From the NCBI GenBank assembly GCA_020845995.1, contig JADLES010000078.1, forward strand, positions 1 to 49,692: a stretch of 49,692 nucleotides of DNA. Direction: 5' to 3'. Under the pieces are notes generated by a model. The model saw nothing but the letters and a program-made list of their open reading frames with translations, was not told where the DNA came from and ran no database searches. The translations under genes were made by a program, and so were the position numbers. Positions 34,152 to 41,453 of this stretch are shown here, in pieces. Every line of letters begins with the position of its first letter. Position 1 is the stretch's first letter. The stretch comes from Burkholderiales bacterium. Lineage in GTDB: Bacteria; Pseudomonadota; Gammaproteobacteria; Burkholderiales; SG8-39.

Positions 34152-35132
34152 TCAATCCGCGTCGTCCGGCGCGCCGCCGGTCGTGGCGAGGTCCTCCTGC
34201 TTCACCTTGTCGACGTTGAACCTGCCCGCGCGCTCGGTCATGGTCTTCAGCACCTCGGCCAGCGGCGGCGGCTCGCCCTGGATCCAGCGCAGCGGGTTGA
34301 TGCGCGCCACCACGAAAGCCTTCAGGTACGGGCTGACAAAGCCCTTCGCCTTCAGCTTCGCGACGACCGCGGCGACCTTGCTGTCAAGATCGAGCAATTG
34401 TTGAGAGTGTTTTTCTCTTTCCTTCAGTGCCTTTGAAAGGCTTTCCGAAGAAAAGGCGGACAACCGCCGCACGATCGAGTTGTAGGCGCCGCCGCTGAAG
34501 CGCGGGTTCTTCTCGTAGCAGAGACCCATGGTCACGAAGGCAGCCTCCTCCAGGTAGAAGGAGAAGCTCTCCTCCTTGCGCGCGGCGTCCTCCTCCATCA
34601 GGCCGCGGTAGATGCGGATGACTTCGAGGGACTTGTCGCGCAGGTTGTGCGCCTTCTCGGTGTTGAGGGCGAGGATCTGCCAGGCAACCTCGCGCTTCGG
34701 CACCAGCAGCGCGGTGATGCTCTTCGCGCCCAGGCGGCGCATGGCGGCGAGGCGGTGGCCGCCGTTCGGCGTCCAGAAGCCTTCCCCTGGCGCGGCGATG
34801 GCGATGATCGGGTCGAGGAAGCAGCCGGTCTTGTCGATGACGTCGGCGAGCCGCTTGTGGTGCATGTCGGAGACGTCGCGCTGGAACGGCGTCGGCTCGA
34901 CCTTGTCGATCGGCAGGATGGCGAGCAGCAGCGCGTTGCCGCCGAGCGGCTCGCGGAAGGCGGCGAGCACCGCGCCGCCTTCCTTCGCGATCAGCTCCTT
35001 CGTTTTCCGCTCGAAATCAACGTCATCGACGACGCAGTCCCGCGGGCTCGCGCCGCGCGTGCCCGCCTTCGCCTTGCGCGCACGCTTCTTCGGCGCCGCG
35101 CGCTTCAGGCCGGATTTCCTCGCTGCCGCCAT
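34152..35132 (-). CDS. ParB-like nuclease-domain protein
   Basis: 326 residues from the ATG at 35132, which has GGGAGG five bases upstream; the upstream ATG at 35147 would lie before the likely transcript start. A basic N-terminus (KRAAPKKRARKAK) precedes a ParB-type domain (KVEPTPFQRDVSDMHHKRLADVI, then PNGGHRLAAMRRLG with the box II-like GGHR). The rest is helical with IRIYRGLMEEDAARKEE. No parA is nearby, so chromosome partition is unlikely. A DNA- or nucleotide-dependent regulatory role is inferred. Codons at 34383-34460 are unusually A/T-rich. Confidence 0.75.
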   Translation of the reverse strand: MAAARKSGLKRAAPKKRARKAKAGTRGASPRDCVVDDVDFERKTKELIAKEGGAVLAAFREPLGGNALLLAILPIDKVEPTPFQRDVSDMHHKRLADVIDKTGCFLDPIIAIAAPGEGFWTPNGGHRLAAMRRLGAKSITALLVPKREVAWQILALNTEKAHNLRDKSLEVIRIYRGLMEEDAARKEESFSFYLEEAAFVTMGLCYEKNPRFSGGAYNSIVRRLSAFSSESLSKALKEREKHSQQLLDLDSKVAAVVAKLKAKGFVSPYLKAFVVARINPLRWIQGEPPPLAEVLKTMTERAGRFNVDKVKQEDLATTGGAPDDAD

Positions 35133-35149
35133 GACCTCCTCCCGCATTC

Positions 35150-35163
35150 ATTCTAGCTAGAAT
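35150..35163. promoter_or_regulatory. Perfect palindrome forming a candidate bidirectional promoter
   Basis: ATTCTAGCTAGAAT is a perfect 14-bp palindrome between divergent genes. Each arm is a -10-like TAGAAT: plus strand 35158-35163 for the secreted protein at 35193, and minus strand 35155-35150 for the ParB-like gene at 35132. Confidence 0.6.
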
Positions 35164-35192
35164 AGCGCGGCCAACTCCCCGGGAGATCCGAC

Positions 35193-35477
35193 ATGCGCCG
35201 CCAGCTCGCCGCCTTCGCCCTCGCCTTCCTCGCCGCCCTGCCCGCGCTCGCGCAGGACCTCGCCATCACCGCCGGCGATTCGGTGCAGACCGTGCTCGTC
35301 GCGCAGAAGGGCAAGCGCGTCACCGTGCGTCTCGCCGGCGGCCAGGAGCTCACCGGCACCGTGCGCGAGGCGACCGCGAAACTGGTCGTGCTCGGCGGTC
35401 TCACCGGCCGCGAGTTCTTCGACGCCGCGATCCCGCTGGAGAAGATCGAGGCGGTGCTGGTGCGCACCAAGCAGTAG
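35193..35477 (+). CDS. Small exported protein with Sm-like/KOW-like beta core
   Basis: 94 residues with a clean signal peptide (MRRQLAAFALAFLAALPALAQ) and a compact beta-rich mature part: VQTVLVAQKGKRVTVRLAGG, ELTGTVREATAKLVVLG, FDAAIPLEKIEAVLVR. The strand pattern resembles Sm/Hfq-like or related small barrels, but this is only visual. Periplasmic. GGGAG precedes the ATG. Divergent from the ParB-like gene over the palindrome at 35150. Confidence 0.7.
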   Translation: MRRQLAAFALAFLAALPALAQDLAITAGDSVQTVLVAQKGKRVTVRLAGGQELTGTVREATAKLVVLGGLTGREFFDAAIPLEKIEAVLVRTKQ

Positions 35478-35483
35478 CGGCGG

Positions 35484-35495
35484 TAAAATAGCCGT
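35484..35495 (+). promoter_or_regulatory. -10-like element exactly 6 nt before a start codon
   Basis: TAAAAT (35484-35489), AGCCGT, then ATG at 35496, with no Shine-Dalgarno. Same geometry as upstream of glnS; a leaderless transcript is suggested. Confidence 0.45.
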
Positions 35496-35783
35496 ATGGA
35501 CGAGACGCAACAACCCGCGCCCCCCGCGGCCCAGGTTTCCCCGCACGCGCGCATGAAGGAGCTGCAGGCGATTCCCGACCGGCAGCGCACCGACGCCGAG
35601 TGGGACGAGCTGAACGATCTCGAGATCAAGCTCGCGTCGGTCAATCGCCAGGGCGCGCCCATGCCGAACGCGCAGCACCAGCGCCAGGGCGGCGGCGGCC
35701 AGGGACAGCGCAACGACCAGCGCCGCGGCGGCCGCAACGACCAGCGCAAGAAGTTCCACGGCCGGCGCCAGCGCCCTGGCTAG
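35496..35783 (+). CDS. Small protein with Gln/Arg/Gly-rich tail
   Basis: 95 residues. A helical N-terminal part (HARMKELQAIPDRQRTDAEWDELNDLEIKLASV) is followed by a low-complexity tail rich in Gln, Arg and Gly (GGGGQGQRNDQRRGGRN, RKKFHGRRQRPG), RGG-like and probably RNA-binding or disordered. No family recognised. Its stop overlaps the start of the lipoprotein frame that begins at a CTG at 35776. Confidence 0.65.
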   Translation: MDETQQPAPPAAQVSPHARMKELQAIPDRQRTDAEWDELNDLEIKLASVNRQGAPMPNAQHQRQGGGGQGQRNDQRRGGRNDQRKKFHGRRQRPG

Positions 35784-36132
35784 GCCGGACACCATCGCCT
35801 TCCGCGCCTGCGCCCCGGCGCTGCTCGTCGCCGCGCTCGCCGGCTGCGCGGACGGCGCATCCACGCTCTGGCCCTTTGGCGGCGAGGGCACGGAATTGAA
35901 CCGCAAGCCGGCCAATGCCGCCGAGTACCGCTGCGACCGCGGCGCGACGCTCTACGTGCGCACGCTCGACCAGAACACGGTCTGGCTGATCGCGCCCGAC
36001 CGCGAGATCCGCCTCGATCGCAAGGCCGAGGGCCGCTACGGCTTCGGCCGCGTCGAGATGGGCTTTGGCAAGGAGACGATGGAGCTCACCGACCCGCCGG
36101 TCACCTACACCAACTGCAAGCGCGTCTCCTGA
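35776..36132 (+). CDS. MliC-like lipoprotein, apparent CTG start
   Basis: 118 residues if translation starts at CTG 35776. The only other codon choices in this frame lie inside the mature protein (TTG at 35896). From the CTG the sequence is a proper lipoprotein signal, ALLVAALAGC, with a lipobox and an acylatable Cys at residue 24. The mature part (NAAEYRCDRGATLYVR, GKETMELTDPPVTYTNC) has the two Cys and strand pattern of the MliC/PliC lysozyme-inhibitor fold. It would protect peptidoglycan from c-type lysozyme in the periplasm. The start overlaps the previous gene by 8 nt, so coupled initiation is plausible. Confidence 0.6.
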   Translation: MARPDTIAFRACAPALLVAALAGCADGASTLWPFGGEGTELNRKPANAAEYRCDRGATLYVRTLDQNTVWLIAPDREIRLDRKAEGRYGFGRVEMGFGKETMELTDPPVTYTNCKRVS

Positions 36133-36138
36133 GACGCC

Positions 36139-36849
36139 ATGCGCTATCGCCTGTACTACTGGCCCGGAATCCAGGGTCGCGGCGAGTTCGTGCGGCTGGC
36201 ACTCGAATACGCCGGCGCGGAATACGTGGATGTCCTGCGCCGTTCCGGAGCGACCGGATTTCCGAAGAAGTTCACGCCCTTCGCGATGCCCTACCTAGTC
36301 GCGGGCAAGCGCGTGCTGTCCCAGACCGCGAACATCCTGCTCTACCTCGGGCCCCGGCTGCGCCTTGCGCCGCGGGCAGAGGCCGGCAGGCTCTGGGCGC
36401 ATCAGCTGCAGCTCACCATCGCTGACTGGCTGGCCGAGGTCCACGACAGCCACCATCCCATCGCCTCCGGGCTGTACTACGAGGAGCAGCGCAGAGAGGC
36501 CAAGCGGCGCGCGGCCGATTTCGTCGCCCACCGTTTGCCGAAATATCTGGACTATTTCCAAGGGGTAATGCGGCGCTCCGGGGGCCCCTGGCTGCTCGGC
36601 CGGTCCCTCGCGTACCCTGATCTTTCGTTGTTTCAGATGGTTGCGGGGCTTCGCTACGCCTTCCCCCGTGGCATGGCGAGCCTGGAGCGGCGCTACGCTT
36701 GCATTATTTCCCTGCACGATCGGGTTGCCGCACATCCCCGGCTCGCCGCCTACTTCGCGTCCCCGCGCCGGATTCCGTTTAACCGGATGGGTATCTTCCG
36801 GCACTATCCGGAGCTTGACGCCGCGGGAAATAAACCAAAAAAAACATAG
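36139..36849 (+). CDS. Glutathione S-transferase family protein
   Basis: 236 residues. An N-terminal thioredoxin-like domain (YRLYYWPGIQGRGEFVRLALEYAG, then FAMPYLVAGKRVLSQTANILLYL, where the cis-Pro and Ser-Gln glutathione contact are seen) and an all-helical C-terminal domain (LADWLAEV-like region, DFVAHRLPKYLDYFQ, YPDLSLFQMVAGLRYAF). The YYW-Q-GRGE pattern resembles the sigma/alpha-type enzymes where Tyr activates glutathione. Cytoplasmic; substrate unknown. Confidence 0.85.
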   Translation: MRYRLYYWPGIQGRGEFVRLALEYAGAEYVDVLRRSGATGFPKKFTPFAMPYLVAGKRVLSQTANILLYLGPRLRLAPRAEAGRLWAHQLQLTIADWLAEVHDSHHPIASGLYYEEQRREAKRRAADFVAHRLPKYLDYFQGVMRRSGGPWLLGRSLAYPDLSLFQMVAGLRYAFPRGMASLERRYACIISLHDRVAAHPRLAAYFASPRRIPFNRMGIFRHYPELDAAGNKPKKT

Positions 36850-36870
36850 ACCTGCGCTACCGCCCCGTGG

Positions 36871-36882
36871 CATAATACGCAG
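36871..36882 (+). promoter_or_regulatory. CATAAT exactly 6 nt before a GTG
   Basis: CATAAT (36871-36876) plus ACGCAG leads to the GTG at 36883, one mismatch from the -10 consensus. Same spacing as at glnS and others. An alternative is a short leader to the ATG at 36898 with GGGAAGAAG as ribosome site. Confidence 0.45.
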
Positions 36883-37092
36883 GTGCGGGAAGAAGCGATG
36901 GACTGGACGCTGGACCGAATCCAAACGTTGAGCAAACCGGAGGTGAAGCAGCTGCGCGCCAACGCGGAGCGGCTCGAGGAACCCGGGGTGGTGGCGTTGT
37001 GCGACGCGGTGCTCGGCATCAAGACGAAAGCCGCCGCATCCGGCGCGGCGCGCCCGGCCAAGGCAACCAAACCCAGAGGAACCCCAAGGTGA
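36883..37092 (+). CDS. Small basic protein, paralogue of the one at 30972
   Basis: 69 residues from GTG 36883 (or 64 from ATG 36898, which has a ribosome-like GGGAAGAAG before it). The core MDWTLDRIQTLSKPEVKQL followed by ANAERLEEPGVVALC matches the small protein after the csp gene. A Lys/Ala/Pro-rich basic tail follows, as there. It overlaps the next gene by GTGA (37089-37092). Function unknown; two copies in one window suggest a maintained family. Confidence 0.7.
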   Translation: MREEAMDWTLDRIQTLSKPEVKQLRANAERLEEPGVVALCDAVLGIKTKAAASGAARPAKATKPRGTPR

Positions 37093-37463
37093 GCGAGCAA
37101 GTACACGAAGGCGTGCGGGAGCATCCCGGCCGACAGGCACGCAGGCGCTTCATGATCGGCAAGTATGAAATCATCGCGCAGCCGATCGCGGGCTCCGCGC
37201 ACATGCTGCGCTACACGGTGTTCGTGGGCGGGCGGCGCGTCGGCGCGACCGCCAGCATGCCCACCGAATCGGATTGCCGGTATCTCGAACGGCCGCCGGT
37301 GGTGCCGCCGCTCAAGCCCTTCCAGGTGTTCTACCGTCCCGGGCGCCCGAAGAAGGGCACGCCTCCGCCGCAGCAAGCGGGCGGCGACGTCCACCACGGC
37401 CTGCCGCGCGACGATATCCCCGCCGGCATCGCCATCCCGGCGCGTTCCGGCGAAGACGGCTGA
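37089..37463 (+). CDS. Hypothetical protein coupled to the small basic protein
   Basis: 124 residues with GTG start overlapping the previous stop. Middle part is a small beta-sheet region (FMIGKYEIIAQPIAGSAHMLRY, TVFVGGRRVGATASM, YLERPPVVPPLKPFQVFYRP); the tail is Pro/Gly-rich. No family recognised. Coupled translation with the small basic protein suggests a joint role. Confidence 0.6.
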   Translation: MSEQVHEGVREHPGRQARRRFMIGKYEIIAQPIAGSAHMLRYTVFVGGRRVGATASMPTESDCRYLERPPVVPPLKPFQVFYRPGRPKKGTPPPQQAGGDVHHGLPRDDIPAGIAIPARSGEDG

Positions 37464-37472
37464 GATCCTGAG

Positions 37473-37877
37473 CTAGCCTTCCGGCCCTGGCTTGCCGCGC
37501 AGGGCCTTGATCCGGCCCCGCCGGATCTTGCCTTCCAGGCGCCGCCGCACCGACGCCCGCGTCGGTTTGGTCGCGCGCCGCTCCTTCGGCACCCTTGCCG
37601 CGGCGTCCACGATCCGCTGCAGGCGCTCGAGCGCTTCGGCGCGGTTTCGCTCCTGGCTACGGTGCTGCTGCGCCTTCAGCACCAGTACGCCTTCGCGCGT
37701 CAGGCGCTGATCGCTGCCGCGCAGCAGGCGCGCCTTCAGCCAGCCCGGGAGCGACGAGGCGGAGACGTCGAAGCGCAGGTGCACCGCGCTCGCGACCTTG
37801 TTCACGTTCTGCCCGCCCGCGCCGGCCGAGCGCACCGCGCTCAGCTCGATCTCGCCCTCGGGGACAATGAATTTCAT
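37473..37877 (-). CDS. arfB: Alternative ribosome-rescue peptidyl-tRNA hydrolase ArfB
   Basis: 134 residues, the family's usual length. The catalytic GGQ (residues 21-23, in RSAGAGGQNVNKV) is that of class I release factors, and the long basic tail (AQQHRSQERNRAEALERL, then RRATKPTRASVRRRLEGK) is the mRNA-channel probe seen in YaeJ/ArfB. It frees ribosomes stalled on truncated messages by hydrolysing peptidyl-tRNA. Divergent from the TAXI protein gene. Confidence 0.93.
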   Translation of the reverse strand: MKFIVPEGEIELSAVRSAGAGGQNVNKVASAVHLRFDVSASSLPGWLKARLLRGSDQRLTREGVLVLKAQQHRSQERNRAEALERLQRIVDAAARVPKERRATKPTRASVRRRLEGKIRRGRIKALRGKPGPEG

Positions 37878-37906
37878 CGCGGCGCCGGAATTCTCCCCCG
37901 CGAGGC

Positions 37907-37918
37907 TACACTGGCGTC
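37907..37918 (+). promoter_or_regulatory. TACACT exactly 6 nt before the TAXI gene start
   Basis: TACACT (37907-37912), GGCGTC, then ATG 37919, no Shine-Dalgarno. Matches the leaderless geometry seen elsewhere in the window. Confidence 0.4.
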
Positions 37919-39274
37919 ATGCCCCGCGTCATCCGCGACACGCTGATCTCGGTTCGCGAGCTGGCCATCACCGCCGGGCCGTTCGTCCTGCTCGCGCTGG
38001 CCTTGCTTGCCGTCGCCTATTTCGTGCTCAAGCCCACGCCTCCGAAGCGCGTGGTGCTCGCCACCGGCCCAGACCAGGGCGCCTACCAGGCCTTCGGCAA
38101 GCGCTACCAGGAGGAGCTCAGGCGCCACGGCATCGAGGTGCTGCTGCAGGCGACGCCGGGCTCGCGCCAGAACCTGCGCCTGCTGCGCGATCCGAAGAGC
38201 GAGGTGCAGATCGCCTTCGTGCAGGGCGGCGCGGGCGCGGCGCAGCCGAGCGCCGAGGAAGAAAAGGAGGAGGCGATTCCGCTGGAGTCGCTGGGCAGCA
38301 TCTTCTACGAGCCGCTGTGGCTCTTTTACCGCAGCGAGGCCGCCAAGAAGCTGAACAAGGAAGGCGTGATCGGCGAGATCGCGCAGCTGCGCGGCCTGCG
38401 CATCAACGTGGGCGCGCGCGGCAGCGGCACGCCGGGGGTCATCGGCCGGGTGCTGCGCGCGAACCTGATGAACCGCGACGATGTCCAGCGCAGCACGCTG
38501 GAGCTCACCGCCGCGGTGGTCGCCCTGCTCGGCGGCGAGCTGGACGGACTGGCGATGGTCTCCGCGCCCGAGTCGCAGCTGGTGCAGATGCTGATGCAGA
38601 CTCCGGGCGTCCGCCTGTATGAATTCGCCCAGGCCGAGGCCTACGCGCGGCGCTACGATTTCCTGAGCGCGGTGACGCTGCCGCGCGGTGTGGTCGACAT
38701 CTCGCGCAACGTGCCCGCGGAAGACATGGTGATGCTGGCGGCGACCTGCTCGCTGGTCGCGCGCGAGGACCTGCACCCGGCGCTCGCGCAGCTGTTCGTG
38801 CAGGCGGCGAACCGCATCCACAGCGCCGGCGGCTGGATCTCGCGGCCCAACCAGTTCCCTTCCGCGAAAGGCAGCGAATTTCCGCTGGCGCGCGAGGCCG
38901 AGCGCTTCTACCGCAGCGGCCCGCCGCTCTTGCAGCGCTACCTGCCGTTCTGGGCCGCGAACCTCGTCGACCGGATGTTCGTCGCGCTGATCTCGATCAT
39001 CGCGGTGCTGATTCCGCTCGCGCGCGTGGTGCCGCCGCTCTACGAGTTCCGCATCCGCTCGCGCATCTTCCGCTGGTACCGGGTGCTGCGCCAGATCGAG
39101 CGCGACCTCGCCGGCGGCGGCACGCCGGCGGCCGAGCTGCTGGAGCGCCTGAACGAGCTCGACGGCAAGGTCGAGCGCATCGCCGTGCCGCTCTCGTACG
39201 CCGACGAGCTCTACACGCTGCGCAGCGCGATCGGCCTGGTGCGCCAGCGCCTGGACGCCAGGCGCGCGGGATAG
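37919..39274 (+). CDS. TAXI-family TRAP-type solute-binding protein, membrane-anchored
   Basis: 451 residues. An N-terminal membrane anchor (residues 15-37) leads to a periplasmic TAXI domain (RVVLATGPDQGAYQAFGKRYQEEL, VQIAFVQGGAG, LRINVGARGSGTPGVIGRVL). A second membrane helix (FVALISIIAVLIPLARVVPPLYEF, near 355-375) is followed by a charged cytoplasmic tail of about 70 residues. Such tailed forms lack transporter subunits and may signal rather than transport. No TRAP membrane gene is nearby. Confidence 0.85.
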   Translation: MPRVIRDTLISVRELAITAGPFVLLALALLAVAYFVLKPTPPKRVVLATGPDQGAYQAFGKRYQEELRRHGIEVLLQATPGSRQNLRLLRDPKSEVQIAFVQGGAGAAQPSAEEEKEEAIPLESLGSIFYEPLWLFYRSEAAKKLNKEGVIGEIAQLRGLRINVGARGSGTPGVIGRVLRANLMNRDDVQRSTLELTAAVVALLGGELDGLAMVSAPESQLVQMLMQTPGVRLYEFAQAEAYARRYDFLSAVTLPRGVVDISRNVPAEDMVMLAATCSLVAREDLHPALAQLFVQAANRIHSAGGWISRPNQFPSAKGSEFPLAREAERFYRSGPPLLQRYLPFWAANLVDRMFVALISIIAVLIPLARVVPPLYEFRIRSRIFRWYRVLRQIERDLAGGGTPAAELLERLNELDGKVERIAVPLSYADELYTLRSAIGLVRQRLDARRAG

Positions 39275-39292
39275 GCCCGCGCAACCCGGCGC

Positions 39293-40183
39293 TTACTCGC
39301 CGATGCCCCGGTTGACGGCGACCTTTACGGTCACGCGCCGGTTCTCCGCCCTTCCCTGCGCGGTCTCGTTCGGCGCGACGGGGTTCGAGGACCCCATGGC
39401 GACCGGCGTAAGCACACGCGAGAGCGCGACATCGCACTCCTGCTGCAGGTAGTGCGCCACCATCTCGGCGCGGCGGTCGCTCAGCGCCTGGTTGCGGTTG
39501 CTGGTGCCGACCGAGTCGGCGTAGCCCGCCACCTGGATCAGGTAGCCCCGGTACTTCTTCGACTGCTCCGCGAACGCCTTCAGGTCGGCCTTGGCCCTGT
39601 CGGACAGATTGGCGCTGTTCACGTCGAACAGGACGACCATCTCGGCCTTCTGGTCGTAGTCGGCGAGGTCGCTGATGCGCTTGCCGATCGCCGCGTCGGC
39701 CGCCTTGCCGGCGGCGAGCGCCTGGTCCTGGATCGAGTTGTGCTGCTTCTGGGTGGCCAGCTCCTGCTGCAGCGCCTGGATCTGCGCCTGCGGCACCGCC
39801 AGCGCCGCCTGGATCGCGTACAGGCGCTCGAGGTCCCGCGTGTCGAACTGGATTCCCTTGGCCACGTTCTTCTGCGTGGCCGACACCGGCTCGACGATGA
39901 TCTTCAGGCCCGGCGCGAGCACGTCCTGGCTGATGCTCGCGGGCAGGATGCCGAGCCCCAGCGGACCCTGCAGCTCATAGACGGTCGTCGCGCGGGTGAT
40001 GGCGACGTTGACCACGCTGCCGCCCTTGACGCGCAGCGCCAGGTTGTCGCCGTTGCGGCTGGCGATCACGCCCTCGATGTTGTCGGTCTTGCGATCCTGC
40101 GCCTGCGTTGGCGTGACGGCGAATTGCGCCGCCAACACGGCGAGGCAGAGCGCGATCCTCGCGGACCTGCATTGCATTTCCAT
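39293..40183 (-). CDS. OmpA-family cell-envelope protein
   Basis: 296 residues. A signal peptide (MQCRSARIALCLAVLAAQFAVTPTQAQ) is followed by a beta-rich domain (IEGVIASRNGDNLALRVKGG), a coiled helical linker (VPQAQIQALQQELATQKQ) and a C-terminal OmpA peptidoglycan-binding domain (VVLFDVNSANLSDRAKADLKAF, VAGYADSVGTSNRNQALSDRRAEMV, GRAENRRVTVKV). It anchors to peptidoglycan in the periplasm. GGGAG lies 5 nt before the ATG. Confidence 0.9.
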   Translation of the reverse strand: MEMQCRSARIALCLAVLAAQFAVTPTQAQDRKTDNIEGVIASRNGDNLALRVKGGSVVNVAITRATTVYELQGPLGLGILPASISQDVLAPGLKIIVEPVSATQKNVAKGIQFDTRDLERLYAIQAALAVPQAQIQALQQELATQKQHNSIQDQALAAGKAADAAIGKRISDLADYDQKAEMVVLFDVNSANLSDRAKADLKAFAEQSKKYRGYLIQVAGYADSVGTSNRNQALSDRRAEMVAHYLQQECDVALSRVLTPVAMGSSNPVAPNETAQGRAENRRVTVKVAVNRGIGE

Positions 40184-40259
40184 GGAATCTCCCTGTGGTT
40201 TGTCGCGGCCGCCATTTTACAAGGTCGCGGCATTGACAGGCCGGCGGCCCGATCCGATC

Positions 40260-41453
40260 ATGTCGCCCCCGATGCCGGCCATCCACGCTTCTTCCGCCCT
40301 CGCGAAGCTGCGCATCCTCGACCTCACGCGCGTGCGCGCCGGCCCGAGCTGCGTGCGCCAGTTCGCCGACTTCGGCGCCGACGTGATCAAGATCGAGAAC
40401 ACCGCGCCCGAGGACATGGGCGGGCCGCGCGAGGGCCCGGACTTCCAGAACCTGCACCGCAACAAGCGCTCGATCACGCTCGACCTGAAGTCGCCGAAGG
40501 GCAAGGACATCTTCATGAAACTCGTGAAGACTGCCGACGTGGTGGTGGAGAACTATCGCCCCGACGTGAAGGACCGGCTCGGCATCGATTACGAATCGCT
40601 GAGGAAGGTCAACCGGCGCATCATCCTCGCCAGCATTTCCGGCTTCGGCCAGGACGGTCCCTACCGCGCGCGTCCCGGCTTCGACCAGATCGCGCAAGGG
40701 CTCTCGGGGATCATGTCGGTCACGGGCAGGCCGGGCGAAGGGCCGATGCGCGTGGGCTGCGCGGTCGCCGACGTCGGCGCGGGGTTGCTCGCCGCAATCG
40801 GCATCCTGACCGCGCTGCTCGAGCGCGAGTCCTCGGGCGAAGGCCAGTGGGTGCAATCCAACCTGCTGCAGGCCGCGATCCAGCTGCTCGACTTCCAGGC
40901 GGCGCGCTACACCATGGCGGGCGAAGTGCCGCGGCAGGTGGGCAACGACCATCCGACCAGCATGCCGACCTCGGCCTACACGACCGCCGACGGCTACATG
41001 AACGTCGCCGCCACGGGCACCCGCATGTGGGAGCGCGTCTGCGAGGCGATCGGCCGCGTGGATTTGGTCGCGCACCCGGACTTCAGGACCGCGGAGGCGC
41101 GCGCGCGGAACCGCGAAGCGCTGAACCGCGAATTGAACGATGGTTTCGGGAGGAAAAAGAGCGAGGAGTGGGTCGAAATCCTCAACCAGGGCGGCGTGCC
41201 CTGCGGCCCGATCTACCGCATGGACGAGGTGTTCGCCGATCCGCAGGTGACGCACATCGGCGCCGCCGCGGAAGTCACGCACGGCAGGCTCGGGCGGCTG
41301 CGTCTCATCAACCAGCCGGTGAAGCTCTCGCGCACGCCCGCCAGACTCGCCGCCGCCGCGCCGGAGCGAGGCGAGCACACGGAAGAAGTCTTGCGCGAGA
41401 TTGGTTTTGGCGGGGAAGGCATCGAACAACTGAAAAGCGAAAAGGTCGTGTGA
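40260..41453 (+). CDS. Class III CoA-transferase (CaiB/BaiF family)
   Basis: 397 residues from ATG 40260; ATG 40272 is also possible. The family pattern is complete: KLRILDLTRVRAGPSC, LGADVIKIE-like FGADVIKIENT, NKRSITLDLKSPKGK, and the catalytic aspartate in VGCAVADVGAGLLAAIG. It transfers CoA between carboxylic acids. The ATG of the next gene shares a base with its stop (TGATG), so the crotonase is made together with it and probably acts on the CoA ester formed here. Confidence 0.92.
   Translation: MSPPMPAIHASSALAKLRILDLTRVRAGPSCVRQFADFGADVIKIENTAPEDMGGPREGPDFQNLHRNKRSITLDLKSPKGKDIFMKLVKTADVVVENYRPDVKDRLGIDYESLRKVNRRIILASISGFGQDGPYRARPGFDQIAQGLSGIMSVTGRPGEGPMRVGCAVADVGAGLLAAIGILTALLERESSGEGQWVQSNLLQAAIQLLDFQAARYTMAGEVPRQVGNDHPTSMPTSAYTTADGYMNVAATGTRMWERVCEAIGRVDLVAHPDFRTAEARARNREALNRELNDGFGRKKSEEWVEILNQGGVPCGPIYRMDEVFADPQVTHIGAAAEVTHGRLGRLRLINQPVKLSRTPARLAAAAPERGEHTEEVLREIGFGGEGIEQLKSEKVV

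Noticed and set aside
34152-35132. ParB-like gene as a plasmid or chromosome partition locus or origin
   Set aside because: No parA, no parS-like 16-bp sites and no replication gene nearby.
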